Part shown: positions 26,634-34,769 of the stretch, one piece after another
Layout of the letters: each line of letters begins with the position of its first letter
Position numbering within the stretch: the first letter of the stretch is position 1
Origin: Boseongicola sp.
GTDB lineage: Bacteria > Pseudomonadota > Alphaproteobacteria > Rhodobacterales > Rhodobacteraceae
Length of the DNA stretch: 64,000 nucleotides
NCBI GenBank assembly: GCA_014075275.1
Contig: CP046179.1
Location: 3,109,932-3,173,931, forward strand
Direction of reading: 5' to 3'
Made by a program: the position numbers and the translations under genes
Notes under the pieces: model-generated
The model's input: only the letters and a program-made list of their open reading frames with translations
What the model was told of the DNA's origin: nothing
The model's database searches: none

Positions 26634-27385
26634 TAGCCGATCCTTTCTAATGTCTTATCGAGCCAGCCGAGGAAGCCTGAAGGCTCTTCGTCGACCGGTG
26701 TCAAATAGGGGGCGAGGATGTCGAAGTCCGGTGCCTCGTCTTTGGGGCGAGGCGGTAGATAGCGGTTTACCGGAGCAGTGCCTTGTTCGGGCATCAGTTC
26801 CATGCCGCCACGATCTGCAACTAGTTTCGAGACATCGCTTTCGGGGTCGGCCAGGTCACCGAAGTGGCGCGCTCCAGAGGGGCAAGTGCGCACGCATGCC
26901 GGTTGGCGATCTTCTTCGGGCAGGTTCTCGTTATAGATGCGATCCACGCAAAGCGTACATTTCTTCATAACCTTTTCGGACGGGTCCATTTCACGCGCGC
27001 CGTATGGGCAGGCCCAAGCGCAAAGGCCGCAGCCGATGCAATCGCTTTCGTTGACCAGAACGATCCCATCTTCAACGCGTTTATAGCTGGCCCCGGTTGG
27101 GCACACGGTGACGCAGGGGGCATCGGCGCAGTGAAGGCAAGATTTGGGGAAGTGGAAAAGCTGGGTCGGGCCGCCGGTATCGGGTTGGACTTCGAAGCTG
27201 TGAACGCGGTTGAGGAAACTGCCCACCGGTTCGGCGCCATAAGCGTCGGTGTCGGCCAGCGGCGCGCCATAGTTCTCGGTATTCCAGCCTTTGCAGGCAG
27301 TCACACAGGCGTGGCAACCGACGCAGGTGTCGAGGTCGATGACGAGGCCGAGAGATTTCTCGGTGTGGGTGGGTAGTGTGGTCAT
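26633..27385 (-). CDS. soeB: SoeB-like four-cluster ferredoxin subunit
   Basis: Electron-transfer subunit of 250 residues with four cysteine groups for [4Fe-4S] clusters: DTCVGCHACVTACKG, KSCLHCADAPCVTVCPTG, SDCIGCGLCAWACPYG, and KKCTLC followed by ACVRTCPSG. The start ATG 27385 overlaps the soeA stop (ATGA). A much longer open frame to 28042 only reads through soeA in the wrong frame. The C-terminal 40 residues (PVNRYLPPRPKDEAP...) are typical of the Soe/DmsB relatives. Confidence 0.93.
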   Translation of the reverse strand: MTTLPTHTEKSLGLVIDLDTCVGCHACVTACKGWNTENYGAPLADTDAYGAEPVGSFLNRVHSFEVQPDTGGPTQLFHFPKSCLHCADAPCVTVCPTGASYKRVEDGIVLVNESDCIGCGLCAWACPYGAREMDPSEKVMKKCTLCVDRIYNENLPEEDRQPACVRTCPSGARHFGDLADPESDVSKLVADRGGMELMPEQGTAPVNRYLPPRPKDEAPDFDILAPYLTPVDEEPSGFLGWLDKTLERIG

Positions 27386-30210
27386 GAGCCCACCTTCTGT
27401 TTGACGCTGCCGGGCGCTTTGCCAACCGGGCTTTTCTGCGCAGGAATTTCCGGTTGGGATTCTGCCGGGGCGGCGACCTTTTCGATTTTGACGCGCAGGT
27501 CGAACCAGGCGGCTTGGCCAGTGATTGGGTCTGAGTTGGCCCAGCGGAGACCATCGCCTTTGGGTGGCAACAACTCGTGGATGATGTGGTTCAACAGGAA
27601 GCCTTTGGTAGCTTCCGGCGCATCGGTTTCCAACGCCCACGCGCCTTTGCGTTTGCCGATGGCGTTCCAGGTCCAGACTGTGTTGCCATTCAGCGCTGCC
27701 ATGTGGGCAACCGGCACAGTGATTTCGCCGTGAGGCGAGGTGACGCGGGCCCAATCGCCGTCTTCGAAGCTGTTCGCCTCCCACAATTTCGTAGGGACAT
27801 AGAGTGGGTTGCGGCCATGGATTTGGCGCAACCAGGCGTTTTGCGACCCCCAGGAGTGATACATTGCCATCGGGCGTTGCGTCAGGGCGTGGATTGTAAA
27901 CTCGTCGTCTGCCTCGGAGAACGGAGGATACCAGATCGGAAGCGGATCCATAGTTTCCTTTATCCGTTCTTTCAGGTGCTCCGGCGGTTGACGGCGGTGT
28001 TTGCCTTCGGCAGCCAGTTGGAAACGGCGAAGCGGTTCGCACCAGAGTGTGAAAAGATACGGTGACGGCGCGTCAAAGATGCCGGTTTTTACCGCCCAGT
28101 CCTGATAAGCCTTGTTCCAGGGTTTGTAGAATTCCGCCTCTTCCGGGATGTGGCTGACCCAGAAGCTGCCATTTTCTTTGTATTTCTCGATCTGGTCGGG
28201 ATTTGGCGCGCCACGGCCGCTTTCGCTGCCATCACCGCGCCAGCCTGCAAGTGGGCCGATACCTGGCTTGCGTTCATGGTTCTGGATGTAATCCGCATAG
28301 TCGGCGTATTTCTGGCTTCCGTCATCGTTGGTGAAGCCCGGCAAGCCAAGCATCCCGCCAAGTTCGCACAGTACCGATTGGAAGCCGCGCACATCGCGAT
28401 CAGGTTCAACAACAGGCCAGCGGATGGCGTCGGCGGCGGCACTGGCTTCGCAAATCGGACGATCGAGAAGCGAGATACAGTCGTGGCGTTCTAGGTAAGT
28501 TGTGTCAGGCAGGATGAGGTCGGCGTAAGCCACCATTTCGGATGAATAGGCATCGGAGTAGATGATGTGGGGGATGACATATTCGCCGTCCTCGTCGGTG
28601 TCCGTCAGCATCTCCATGACACCACTGGTGTTCATCGACGAGTTCCAGGCCATGTTGGCCATATACATCATCAGCGTGTCGATCTTGTAGGGATCACCGG
28701 CGTGGGCGTTAGAAATCACCATGTGCATGAGCCCGTGCGCGCTCATCGGGTTTTCCCAGGTAAACGCTTTGTCGATACGTCTGGGAGTGTTGGGGTCGTT
28801 GATCTGAGGATCGTCATCTTTGATTAGCAAGTCGTCCGGGCCGTGAATGAATCCCAGGTGCGGGCCATCTAGCGGTTGTCCGGGCTGCGGTTTCGCGTGT
28901 GGTTTTGGGTGGGCAGTGGCGGCCTTGGGATAAGGTGGTTTGAAACGGAACCCGCCTGGAACTTCAACCGAACCAAGGATGATCTGCAACAGGTGCAGCG
29001 CGCGGCATGTCTGAAACCCGTTGGAATGGGCGCTGATGCCGCGCATGGCGTGAAAGGCCACCGGACGACCGATCATCTTTGTGTGTTTGTCACCCCGGAA
29101 ATCGGTCCATTCGCGATCAAGCTCGATAGCTTCATCGAACGCCACGCGGGCCAGATCCGCCGCGATGGCGCGAATGCGTTCAGCGCTGATGCCGACTTTT
29201 GGTGCTACGGCCTCGGGAGTATATTCGTCTTTCAGATAGGCGTCGGCCATGTGATGCAGAACAGGGCGGTGCGTGAAACCGGCGTGCCGCCAGGAACCGG
29301 CAAGATCGGGCTGGACGCCAGGCGTGTCATAGGCCTCGGGCTTGCCGGTGCGGCGGTCGACAACCAGCTTTTTCCCGGCTTCATCGGTCAGGATCAGCCC
29401 ATGTTCATCGCTGGCAGGGTCTTCGTTGACCAAGCATGGCGCATCGGTGAAGCGCGCGAGATACTCCAGATCGATCTTGCCAGCCTTCATCAGGCAGTGA
29501 ACCAGGCTTAGAATAAACAGCCCGTCAGTGCCGGGCGTGATGCCCACCCATTCGTCGGCAATGGCGTTATACCCAGACCGGATGGGGTTGACGCCGATCA
29601 CTTTGGCGCCGCGTTCCTTTAGCTTGCCCAAGCCCATTTTGATCGGGTTTGAGTCATGATCCTCGGCAACACCAAAAATCATGAACAGCTTGGTGCGGTC
29701 CCAATCGGGTTGGCCAAACTCCCAGAACGCGCCGCCCATGGTGTAGATGCCAGCTGCAGCCATATTGACCGAGCAGAAACCACCGTGGGCAGCGTAATTC
29801 GGAGTGCCAAAACTTTGCGCCCAGAAACTGGTGAAAGACTGCGACTGATCGCGGCCAGTGAAAAATGCGAGTTTGGACTGATCGGTTTCACGGATTGCCT
29901 TAAGCCAAGCCGACGCAGTTTCCAGTGCTTCTTCCCATGTGATCTCTTCAAACTCGCCTGAACCGCGCGGTCCAACCCGTTTCATCGGCGCGCGCAGGCG
30001 GGCAGGTGAAAGATGCTGCATAATGCCCGACGATCCTTTAGCGCACAGGACGCCTTTATTGACCGGGTGATCGCGGTTGCCCTCGATATAGGCGACCTTG
30101 CCATCTTTCATGTGGACGTTGATGCCACAGCGACAGGCGCACATATAGCAGGTGGTTTTGCGCACTTCGTCCGAGACTTTGGGCGAGGTGTCGAGATCGG
30201 GCTGACGCAT
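27382..30210 (-). CDS. soeA: SoeA-like molybdopterin oxidoreductase (sulfite dehydrogenase catalytic subunit)
   Basis: Catalytic subunit of 942 residues, DMSO-reductase superfamily, bis-MGD type. The N-terminal [4Fe-4S] site is Cys21, Cys24, Cys28 and Cys56 (CYMCACRC, then GVLCAKG). No twin-arginine signal precedes it, so the enzyme is cytoplasmic, which matches SoeABC (known in Allochromatium and roseobacters to oxidise sulfite to sulfate) rather than periplasmic DMSO or thiosulfate enzymes. In roseobacters sulfite arises from taurine and other sulfonates. Gene order soeA-soeB-soeC with overlapping stops and starts indicates one operon. The C-terminal tail is Pro/Lys-rich. Substrate assignment is by gene arrangement and family likeness. 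Confidence 0.88.
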   Translation of the reverse strand: MRQPDLDTSPKVSDEVRKTTCYMCACRCGINVHMKDGKVAYIEGNRDHPVNKGVLCAKGSSGIMQHLSPARLRAPMKRVGPRGSGEFEEITWEEALETASAWLKAIRETDQSKLAFFTGRDQSQSFTSFWAQSFGTPNYAAHGGFCSVNMAAAGIYTMGGAFWEFGQPDWDRTKLFMIFGVAEDHDSNPIKMGLGKLKERGAKVIGVNPIRSGYNAIADEWVGITPGTDGLFILSLVHCLMKAGKIDLEYLARFTDAPCLVNEDPASDEHGLILTDEAGKKLVVDRRTGKPEAYDTPGVQPDLAGSWRHAGFTHRPVLHHMADAYLKDEYTPEAVAPKVGISAERIRAIAADLARVAFDEAIELDREWTDFRGDKHTKMIGRPVAFHAMRGISAHSNGFQTCRALHLLQIILGSVEVPGGFRFKPPYPKAATAHPKPHAKPQPGQPLDGPHLGFIHGPDDLLIKDDDPQINDPNTPRRIDKAFTWENPMSAHGLMHMVISNAHAGDPYKIDTLMMYMANMAWNSSMNTSGVMEMLTDTDEDGEYVIPHIIYSDAYSSEMVAYADLILPDTTYLERHDCISLLDRPICEASAAADAIRWPVVEPDRDVRGFQSVLCELGGMLGLPGFTNDDGSQKYADYADYIQNHERKPGIGPLAGWRGDGSESGRGAPNPDQIEKYKENGSFWVSHIPEEAEFYKPWNKAYQDWAVKTGIFDAPSPYLFTLWCEPLRRFQLAAEGKHRRQPPEHLKERIKETMDPLPIWYPPFSEADDEFTIHALTQRPMAMYHSWGSQNAWLRQIHGRNPLYVPTKLWEANSFEDGDWARVTSPHGEITVPVAHMAALNGNTVWTWNAIGKRKGAWALETDAPEATKGFLLNHIIHELLPPKGDGLRWANSDPITGQAAWFDLRVKIEKVAAPAESQPEIPAQKSPVGKAPGSVKQKVGS

Positions 30211-30498
30211 AATTCAGATATTCTCCATTGCATGAAGTCTAATTCGCATCTTCAGTGGATGCGAGGCCCCATGCGCGGGTTTAGCCTTAAGCGCAGCTTA
30301 GACTACGTTTTAGGACCAGATGAAATAGAGGTGTATGTCCAGAACGACATAGCAGCCCGATCCGGGCGCGGCATGATGTCACGAACAGGGAAGAACGGAC
30401 TAATGTAGCGCATTTCCGACCAAATCCGGTGTTGCTACGGAATCGCGCATAGAGTCGCCGAGGCGATCTTAGTCCAGAAAATGCAATGCGATTGCGAC

Positions 30499-30828
30499 CT
30501 AATCCGCTTGGTTGGCCCGTTCGATATGGCTGCGAAGGTCTTCGGTTTCGGTGCGCGCAGCGCGCAGGCCATCCATTGCGGCACCAAGCTCGGCTTCGGT
30601 CTGGCTAAGTTTGTTGGACAGCTCTGCTTCGCGCTGTTGCATGTAAGTGACCGCCTGGTCGCGGGCATCTTCGGCCTGATGTAACTCCTGGGCCATCAAA
30701 TCCAGATCATCCATGTCTGATCTTGTGACCCGCGTGATTCGCGAAATCAGCCAATGGGCGAACCAGCCGGACATGAAGGCTACGAACAGGATTGCTGCCG
30801 TTGCAAGTATGAATTCGGTTCCATTCAC
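30499..30828 (-). CDS. small membrane-anchored coiled-coil protein
   Basis: A 109-residue protein with one N-terminal transmembrane helix (residues 5-30, FILATAAILFVAFMSGWFAH) and then an uninterrupted charged helix, likely coiled coil, from about residue 38 to the end (QELHQAEDARDQAVTYMQQR...). It overlaps the stop of the OmpA-family gene (ATGA), so it is translated together with it. The pair suggests that the small protein assists or tethers the OmpA-like protein at the envelope. Family not recognised. Confidence 0.8.
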   Translation of the reverse strand: MNGTEFILATAAILFVAFMSGWFAHWLISRITRVTRSDMDDLDLMAQELHQAEDARDQAVTYMQQREAELSNKLSQTEAELGAAMDGLRAARTETEDLRSHIERANQAD

Positions 30829-32717
30829 TGGCTTGTCTCCTCGCCCGCGGCGTCTTCGGTTTCGGCACTAGATGCCTGTTCTTCATTTTCCGGCAATACC
30901 AGGCGGAACTCTATGCGCCGGTTCGCTTCGCGGCCTTCTTCGGTGTCATTGTCGGCAATCGGTGCCGCTTCGCCGTAGCCTTTGGCCGTCAAGTTCGAGG
31001 TCAGAACACGTCGCGCCATGATGGCATTCAGCACCGCGTCGGCCCTTGCCTGACTAAGTTGCTGGTTCATGATCTCGCGACCCTGACTGTCGGTGTGGCC
31101 GCTGATCTCGATTTTGACAGTTTGGCAATCGCGTAGGAGTTCAGAAATAGCATCGATGGTGCCAAGGGCAGCATCTTCGATATCGGTCGAAGAAGGCGCG
31201 AATGTAATTTTCTGGCTGGTCGCGGCCGAATTTATCTGTTCGACGCATTCCTCTGGCGTGGGAAGGGCGGCAAGCGGGTCGAGCGCTTCTGAATATGAGA
31301 CATCCAGTTCAAATGCGGCACCATCTTCCAGTTTCGACGATAGGATGCGGGTAATTTCGGAGCGTGCTTCTGACCGACCAGAAACCCCGGTTATTTCAAT
31401 CAAGTCAGGGGTAACTAACGCAGTGCCATCATTCACGATCGCCAAGGCCTCGAGACTGCTCAACACTCGGGTTGCCCATCCAGCCGGAAGATCCCCGGTT
31501 ATGCGAGTGGCCGGTACGATATTCGCGGCTCCAAAATGCGCGGCTGCGAAATTTTCGACGGCGGTCTGAGTAAGCTCGTCACCAAGGCGTCCGCGAATCT
31601 CGACTTGGCCTTCGGTGGATCTGGTTGCCTGAAAATCGGGCACGGTGTCGTCCTTAGCGACCTCGGCGGGCTTTTCCAACAGAACCGCGTTCAGCGAAAA
31701 GACTTCGGGCAGTGCGCCTTCCAGCTCACCAATGTGACGGTCAAAAACCTCCCGTTCCGTACCTTCGGCAGCAACAAGCGTCATGTCGGCGTTCGACATC
31801 GTCAAAGTTCCCAAACCTATTCTGGACAGCGCATCAATGCCTGCAACGGCCGCCTCGCCCCAACTTGAGGACGGCGCGCCCAGACCCAAAGTGCAGTTAC
31901 TGTCAGTGGATGCGCCAGCACGCATCGCGGCGGCGGCGATGCCCCGAGCCGTCGTTTCGGTGTCTGCCGAGCACGCATCGAACCTGGCTTCATTTTCAGC
32001 AATGAAGAACCGAAGCGTGAACGGCGTGATCACAGGGCGCGGTGCTGAAATGTTGAGAACGATTTCCAAACCAGACGGCGCGTCGCGTTTCAATGTGCGC
32101 TCGATCCGACGTTTGTCTTCAGGATCTTCTGCGACAGCAATGATGGTGACTTTTTCGGATGAAACTGAAACCTTGGAGCGCGGCAGTATCTTCAAGGCAC
32201 CTAATCCGTATGTGAGGGCTTGCTCCCACCCGGGCGGAGGCGCGAATTCAGCGTCTTCCAGAAGGTCGGTAACTTTTTCCGCCCCCGATGTCTGGCGTGC
32301 CCGTTCGATTACCGTGTCCGGGTTGGACTCGGTTGGGATCAACCCGATCAAAGACAGCCCGTCTTGGTTCTTCAGAATTTCCACCGAGAAATCCGGGGCG
32401 GCGACTTCAAGAGAAGCTGCGACGCCCATATGGTCAAGCACCCGGCTGGCGTCGACGATTGTGCCAGCAATGGACAATGCTGCAAAGCGCGTTGCTTCGT
32501 CTGGCGCGACGCCCGATAGGGTAACCAACAAGCCATCTGCGGCCACGTCGGTCCAGTCATGTCCTGACTGGCCAAGAGCAAGGCCAATAGCTGTCAAAGA
32601 GCGGTCTTCTATTCGCGATTTGGTCCAGACGGCCACTCCAAAGCAAGCAGCACCGGCGATCAGCACAGCAAGTGTGTGCGGCAGGAAATAGCGAAGGCGG
32701 GGCATCTTGCGTGTCAT
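30825..32717 (-). CDS. OmpA-family peptidoglycan-associated protein with BON-like repeats
   Basis: A 630-residue envelope protein. An N-terminal hydrophobic segment (FLPHTLAVLIAGAACFGVAVW) anchors or exports it. The middle contains several repeated BON-like units (for example LVTLSGVAPDEATRFAALS, and similar sequences near residues 120, 180, 400). The C-terminal OmpA domain shows IEISGHTDSQG and SQARADAVLNAIM with ANRRIEFRL, the peptidoglycan (diaminopimelate) binding fold. ATG 32717 is chosen; a TTG at 32753 abuts the ubiA stop and adds 12 unconvincing residues. Downstream gene overlaps it. Confidence 0.88.
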   Translation of the reverse strand: MTRKMPRLRYFLPHTLAVLIAGAACFGVAVWTKSRIEDRSLTAIGLALGQSGHDWTDVAADGLLVTLSGVAPDEATRFAALSIAGTIVDASRVLDHMGVAASLEVAAPDFSVEILKNQDGLSLIGLIPTESNPDTVIERARQTSGAEKVTDLLEDAEFAPPPGWEQALTYGLGALKILPRSKVSVSSEKVTIIAVAEDPEDKRRIERTLKRDAPSGLEIVLNISAPRPVITPFTLRFFIAENEARFDACSADTETTARGIAAAAMRAGASTDSNCTLGLGAPSSSWGEAAVAGIDALSRIGLGTLTMSNADMTLVAAEGTEREVFDRHIGELEGALPEVFSLNAVLLEKPAEVAKDDTVPDFQATRSTEGQVEIRGRLGDELTQTAVENFAAAHFGAANIVPATRITGDLPAGWATRVLSSLEALAIVNDGTALVTPDLIEITGVSGRSEARSEITRILSSKLEDGAAFELDVSYSEALDPLAALPTPEECVEQINSAATSQKITFAPSSTDIEDAALGTIDAISELLRDCQTVKIEISGHTDSQGREIMNQQLSQARADAVLNAIMARRVLTSNLTAKGYGEAAPIADNDTEEGREANRRIEFRLVLPENEEQASSAETEDAAGEETSQ

Positions 32718-32753
32718 TGGCGTCTTGTTAGTCGGCTGGATGGCTGTCTGCAA

Positions 32754-33728
32754 TCAAAGGAAGTGGGCTACGGCAAAAAACAGCACGGGGATCAGGCCTG
32801 CATTGCGGTTTGAGCGGAAAAGCATCAGGCATTTTGCAGGGTCGTCGATGTCGAGCTCGCGTAATTGCCAGGCCAGATGCCAGCCGAAGGCCCAGATGCC
32901 GCCAAGGGCGACGACCAGTTGCAGGACATTCACGGTCGTTCCTAGCGCAAGGATCAGGCCTGCGGCGAAGAATGTGACGGCACCGACCATGAACCATTTC
33001 AGCCATTTTGCCGTGTTGTCGCCAAAGAGCCGTGCGGTGGATTTTACGCCGATAAGGGCGTCGTCTTCTGTGTCTTGGTGCGCATAGATTGTATCGTAAA
33101 ACAAGGTCCAGAAGATGCCGCCGATATAGATCAGGACGGCGGCCCAATTAACGGTTCCAGTGGCAGCCGCGAAGGCCAAAAGCGCGCCCCAGTTGAAGGC
33201 CAGCCCAAGAAAGACCTGCGGCCACCAAGTGAAGCGTTTGGCGAACGGGTAGATGGCGATAAGCGCCAGCGAGCCGATGCCAAGTGCGACGGCCAGGGGA
33301 TGAAACGTCAGCAAAATAAGGAGGGCCAGCAAAGCCTGTGCGGCCATCCAAATCACCGCGCCGCGCACAGTGACCTGACCGGAGGGGATGGGGCGCGAGC
33401 GAGTACGCTCGACCTTATCGTCGAATTCCCGGTCGGTGATGTCGTTCCATGTGCAGCCGGCGCCGCGCATCAGCCACGCCCCGACAGAGCATCCGATGGC
33501 GATCCAAAGGTGCTGTGTGGTGAATTGGCCCTTCATCAGTGAGGCAAGTCCAATTGCCCAGAAACAGGGGATCAGCAACAGCCATGTGCCAATGGGTCGG
33601 TCGGCGCGGGCAAGGCGCAGGTAGGGGCGCGTTGGTGCCGGTGCATAATGGTCGACCCAATTGCCTTTGACGGCATCGGCGACCTGTCCGGTTTCGTTGG
33701 TGTCTGGTGTCCCGTCCGTGCCGGTCAT
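32754..33728 (-). CDS. ubiA: 4-hydroxybenzoate octaprenyltransferase
   Basis: Inner-membrane prenyltransferase of ubiquinone biosynthesis, 324 residues with about eight helices. Both prenyl-diphosphate motifs are present: NDITDREFDDKVERTRSRPI (about residue 100) and YAHQDTEDDALIGVKSTA (about residue 226). ATG 33728 fits the family; an open frame to 34343 lies antisense to rsmE and is artefactual. The rsmE start is only 12 bases away on the other strand, so each promoter must lie inside the other gene or further away. Confidence 0.96.
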   Translation of the reverse strand: MTGTDGTPDTNETGQVADAVKGNWVDHYAPAPTRPYLRLARADRPIGTWLLLIPCFWAIGLASLMKGQFTTQHLWIAIGCSVGAWLMRGAGCTWNDITDREFDDKVERTRSRPIPSGQVTVRGAVIWMAAQALLALLILLTFHPLAVALGIGSLALIAIYPFAKRFTWWPQVFLGLAFNWGALLAFAAATGTVNWAAVLIYIGGIFWTLFYDTIYAHQDTEDDALIGVKSTARLFGDNTAKWLKWFMVGAVTFFAAGLILALGTTVNVLQLVVALGGIWAFGWHLAWQLRELDIDDPAKCLMLFRSNRNAGLIPVLFFAVAHFL

Positions 33729-33740
33729 ATGTTCGCTTTC

Positions 33741-34523
33741 ATGAAAGGCGCAAAAGTCAGGCTCTGTGTAGATCACCCGCTTGGGGCGGGGCAATCGGTT
33801 CCCTTGTCGCGGGAGCAGGCACATTACCTTTTCGGGGTGATGCGATTGGGCGTTGGCGACGCTGTGTTGCTGTTCAACGGGCGTGATGGCGAGTGGCGCG
33901 GGGATGTGGTTGAGGCCGCAAAACGCAAAGGTGTGTTGGTTTGTGCCGAGCAGACCGGGGCACAAGCCAACCCGCCGGATCTGTGGCTGATGTTTGCGCC
34001 TATTAAGAAGGCTCGCACGGATTTCATTGTGGAGAAGGCGACCGAAATGGGGGCCGCGCGTATATTGCCGGTGCAGACGGCGTTCACCAATTCCGAGCGT
34101 ATTCGACGCGACCGGTTGCAAGCCCATGCGGTTGAGGCGGCCGAGCAGTGTGGTGGGACGTTTGTGCCGGAGGTGGCCGAGTTGCAGCGGCTGGAGGCGG
34201 TTCTGCGCGACTGGCCTGAGGGGCGGCAGTTGATGTTTTGTGATGAGGGTTTGGCTGGGGACGGCGCTGGTTTGCCTGATGTTTCTGGGCCTTTGGTTGG
34301 TATTGACCAGCTTTGGCGCTTTGTTCCTGATTGGTGGGGCCATGCTGGCTGTGGGCGTAACCTTGATGGTGACCGGCGTGCAGCGCGGACGGTTTCGCGG
34401 GGCTGGCGGTGGGGCCGGCGTGGTGGAGGTGGACGAGCGTCAGATCACCTATTTCGGACCCTCGGCTGGTGGGGTTATGGCGCTGGAAGAGATCATCTCG
34501 ATCAGTGTGAATCGCGCTGGTGA
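33741..34523 (+). pseudogene. rsmE: 16S rRNA m3U1498 methyltransferase RsmE, 3' part lost
   Basis: Residues 1-169 match RsmE well: the N-terminal PUA-like domain (RLCVDHPLG, YLFGVMRLGVGD, LLFNGRDGEW) and the start of the SPOUT domain (LMFAPIKKARTDFIVEKATEMG, then HAVEAAEQCGGT and LMFCDE). After E169 (34247) the family sequence stops. The SAM-binding knot (GPEGGF and LGxRILRxETA motifs) is absent in every frame. The remaining frame to 34523 translates another gene's DNA out of frame (WGHAGCGRNLDGD...). The usual protein is about 240 residues, so some 70 catalytic residues are missing. The product should be inactive unless a second rsmE exists elsewhere. Confidence 0.8.
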
Positions 34524-34710
34524 TTGGGTGCTGGTGGATCGCGCACGGCAAGCCTTGTTGATCCCGCGCGATGCGGAAGGTGTGGAGGCGTTGTTTGATG
34601 CGTTTACGGCCTTGCCCGGAATTTCGGCCAACAAACTTGCAGACGCCGCGCAGCGCCCGATGCAACAAAGCACCGTGATCTGGGAGAAACCGCACAGTCA
34701 CCTTGGTTGA
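34243..34710 (+). CDS. small membrane protein of unknown function
   Basis: A 155-residue protein. Two N-terminal transmembrane helices (ALVCLMFLGLWLVLTSFGAL and LIGGAMLAVGVTLMVTGV) precede a soluble domain (VVEVDERQITYFGPSAGGVMALEEI ... LIPRDAEGVEALFDAFTALPG). The coherent helices and domain show that this, not the overlapping RsmE frame, is the coding frame from about 34250 onward. ATG 34243 lies inside the rsmE remnant (GATGAG); a GTG one codon earlier is possible. gshA starts 59 bases downstream. No named family is recognised, but it looks like a roseobacter-type conserved protein. Confidence 0.75.
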   Translation: MRVWLGTALVCLMFLGLWLVLTSFGALFLIGGAMLAVGVTLMVTGVQRGRFRGAGGGAGVVEVDERQITYFGPSAGGVMALEEIISISVNRAGDWVLVDRARQALLIPRDAEGVEALFDAFTALPGISANKLADAAQRPMQQSTVIWEKPHSHLG

Positions 34711-34769
34711 CTTGGGCGCGAAATCGCGCAACTGACAAAACCTGATTTTGGCCAAAGAGGCGTTGTTAC

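Noticed and set aside
27386-28042. N-terminal extension of the soeB frame
   Set aside because: Lies inside soeA in the wrong frame; ATG 27385 overlaps the soeA stop.
31783-32691. 302-residue frame antisense to the OmpA-family gene
   Set aside because: Ser/Arg/Ala-rich shadow without motifs, covered by a clear gene on the other strand.
33729-34343. N-terminal extension of the ubiA frame
   Set aside because: Antisense to rsmE; UbiA families begin near MTGTDGT and the added 205 residues have no family likeness.
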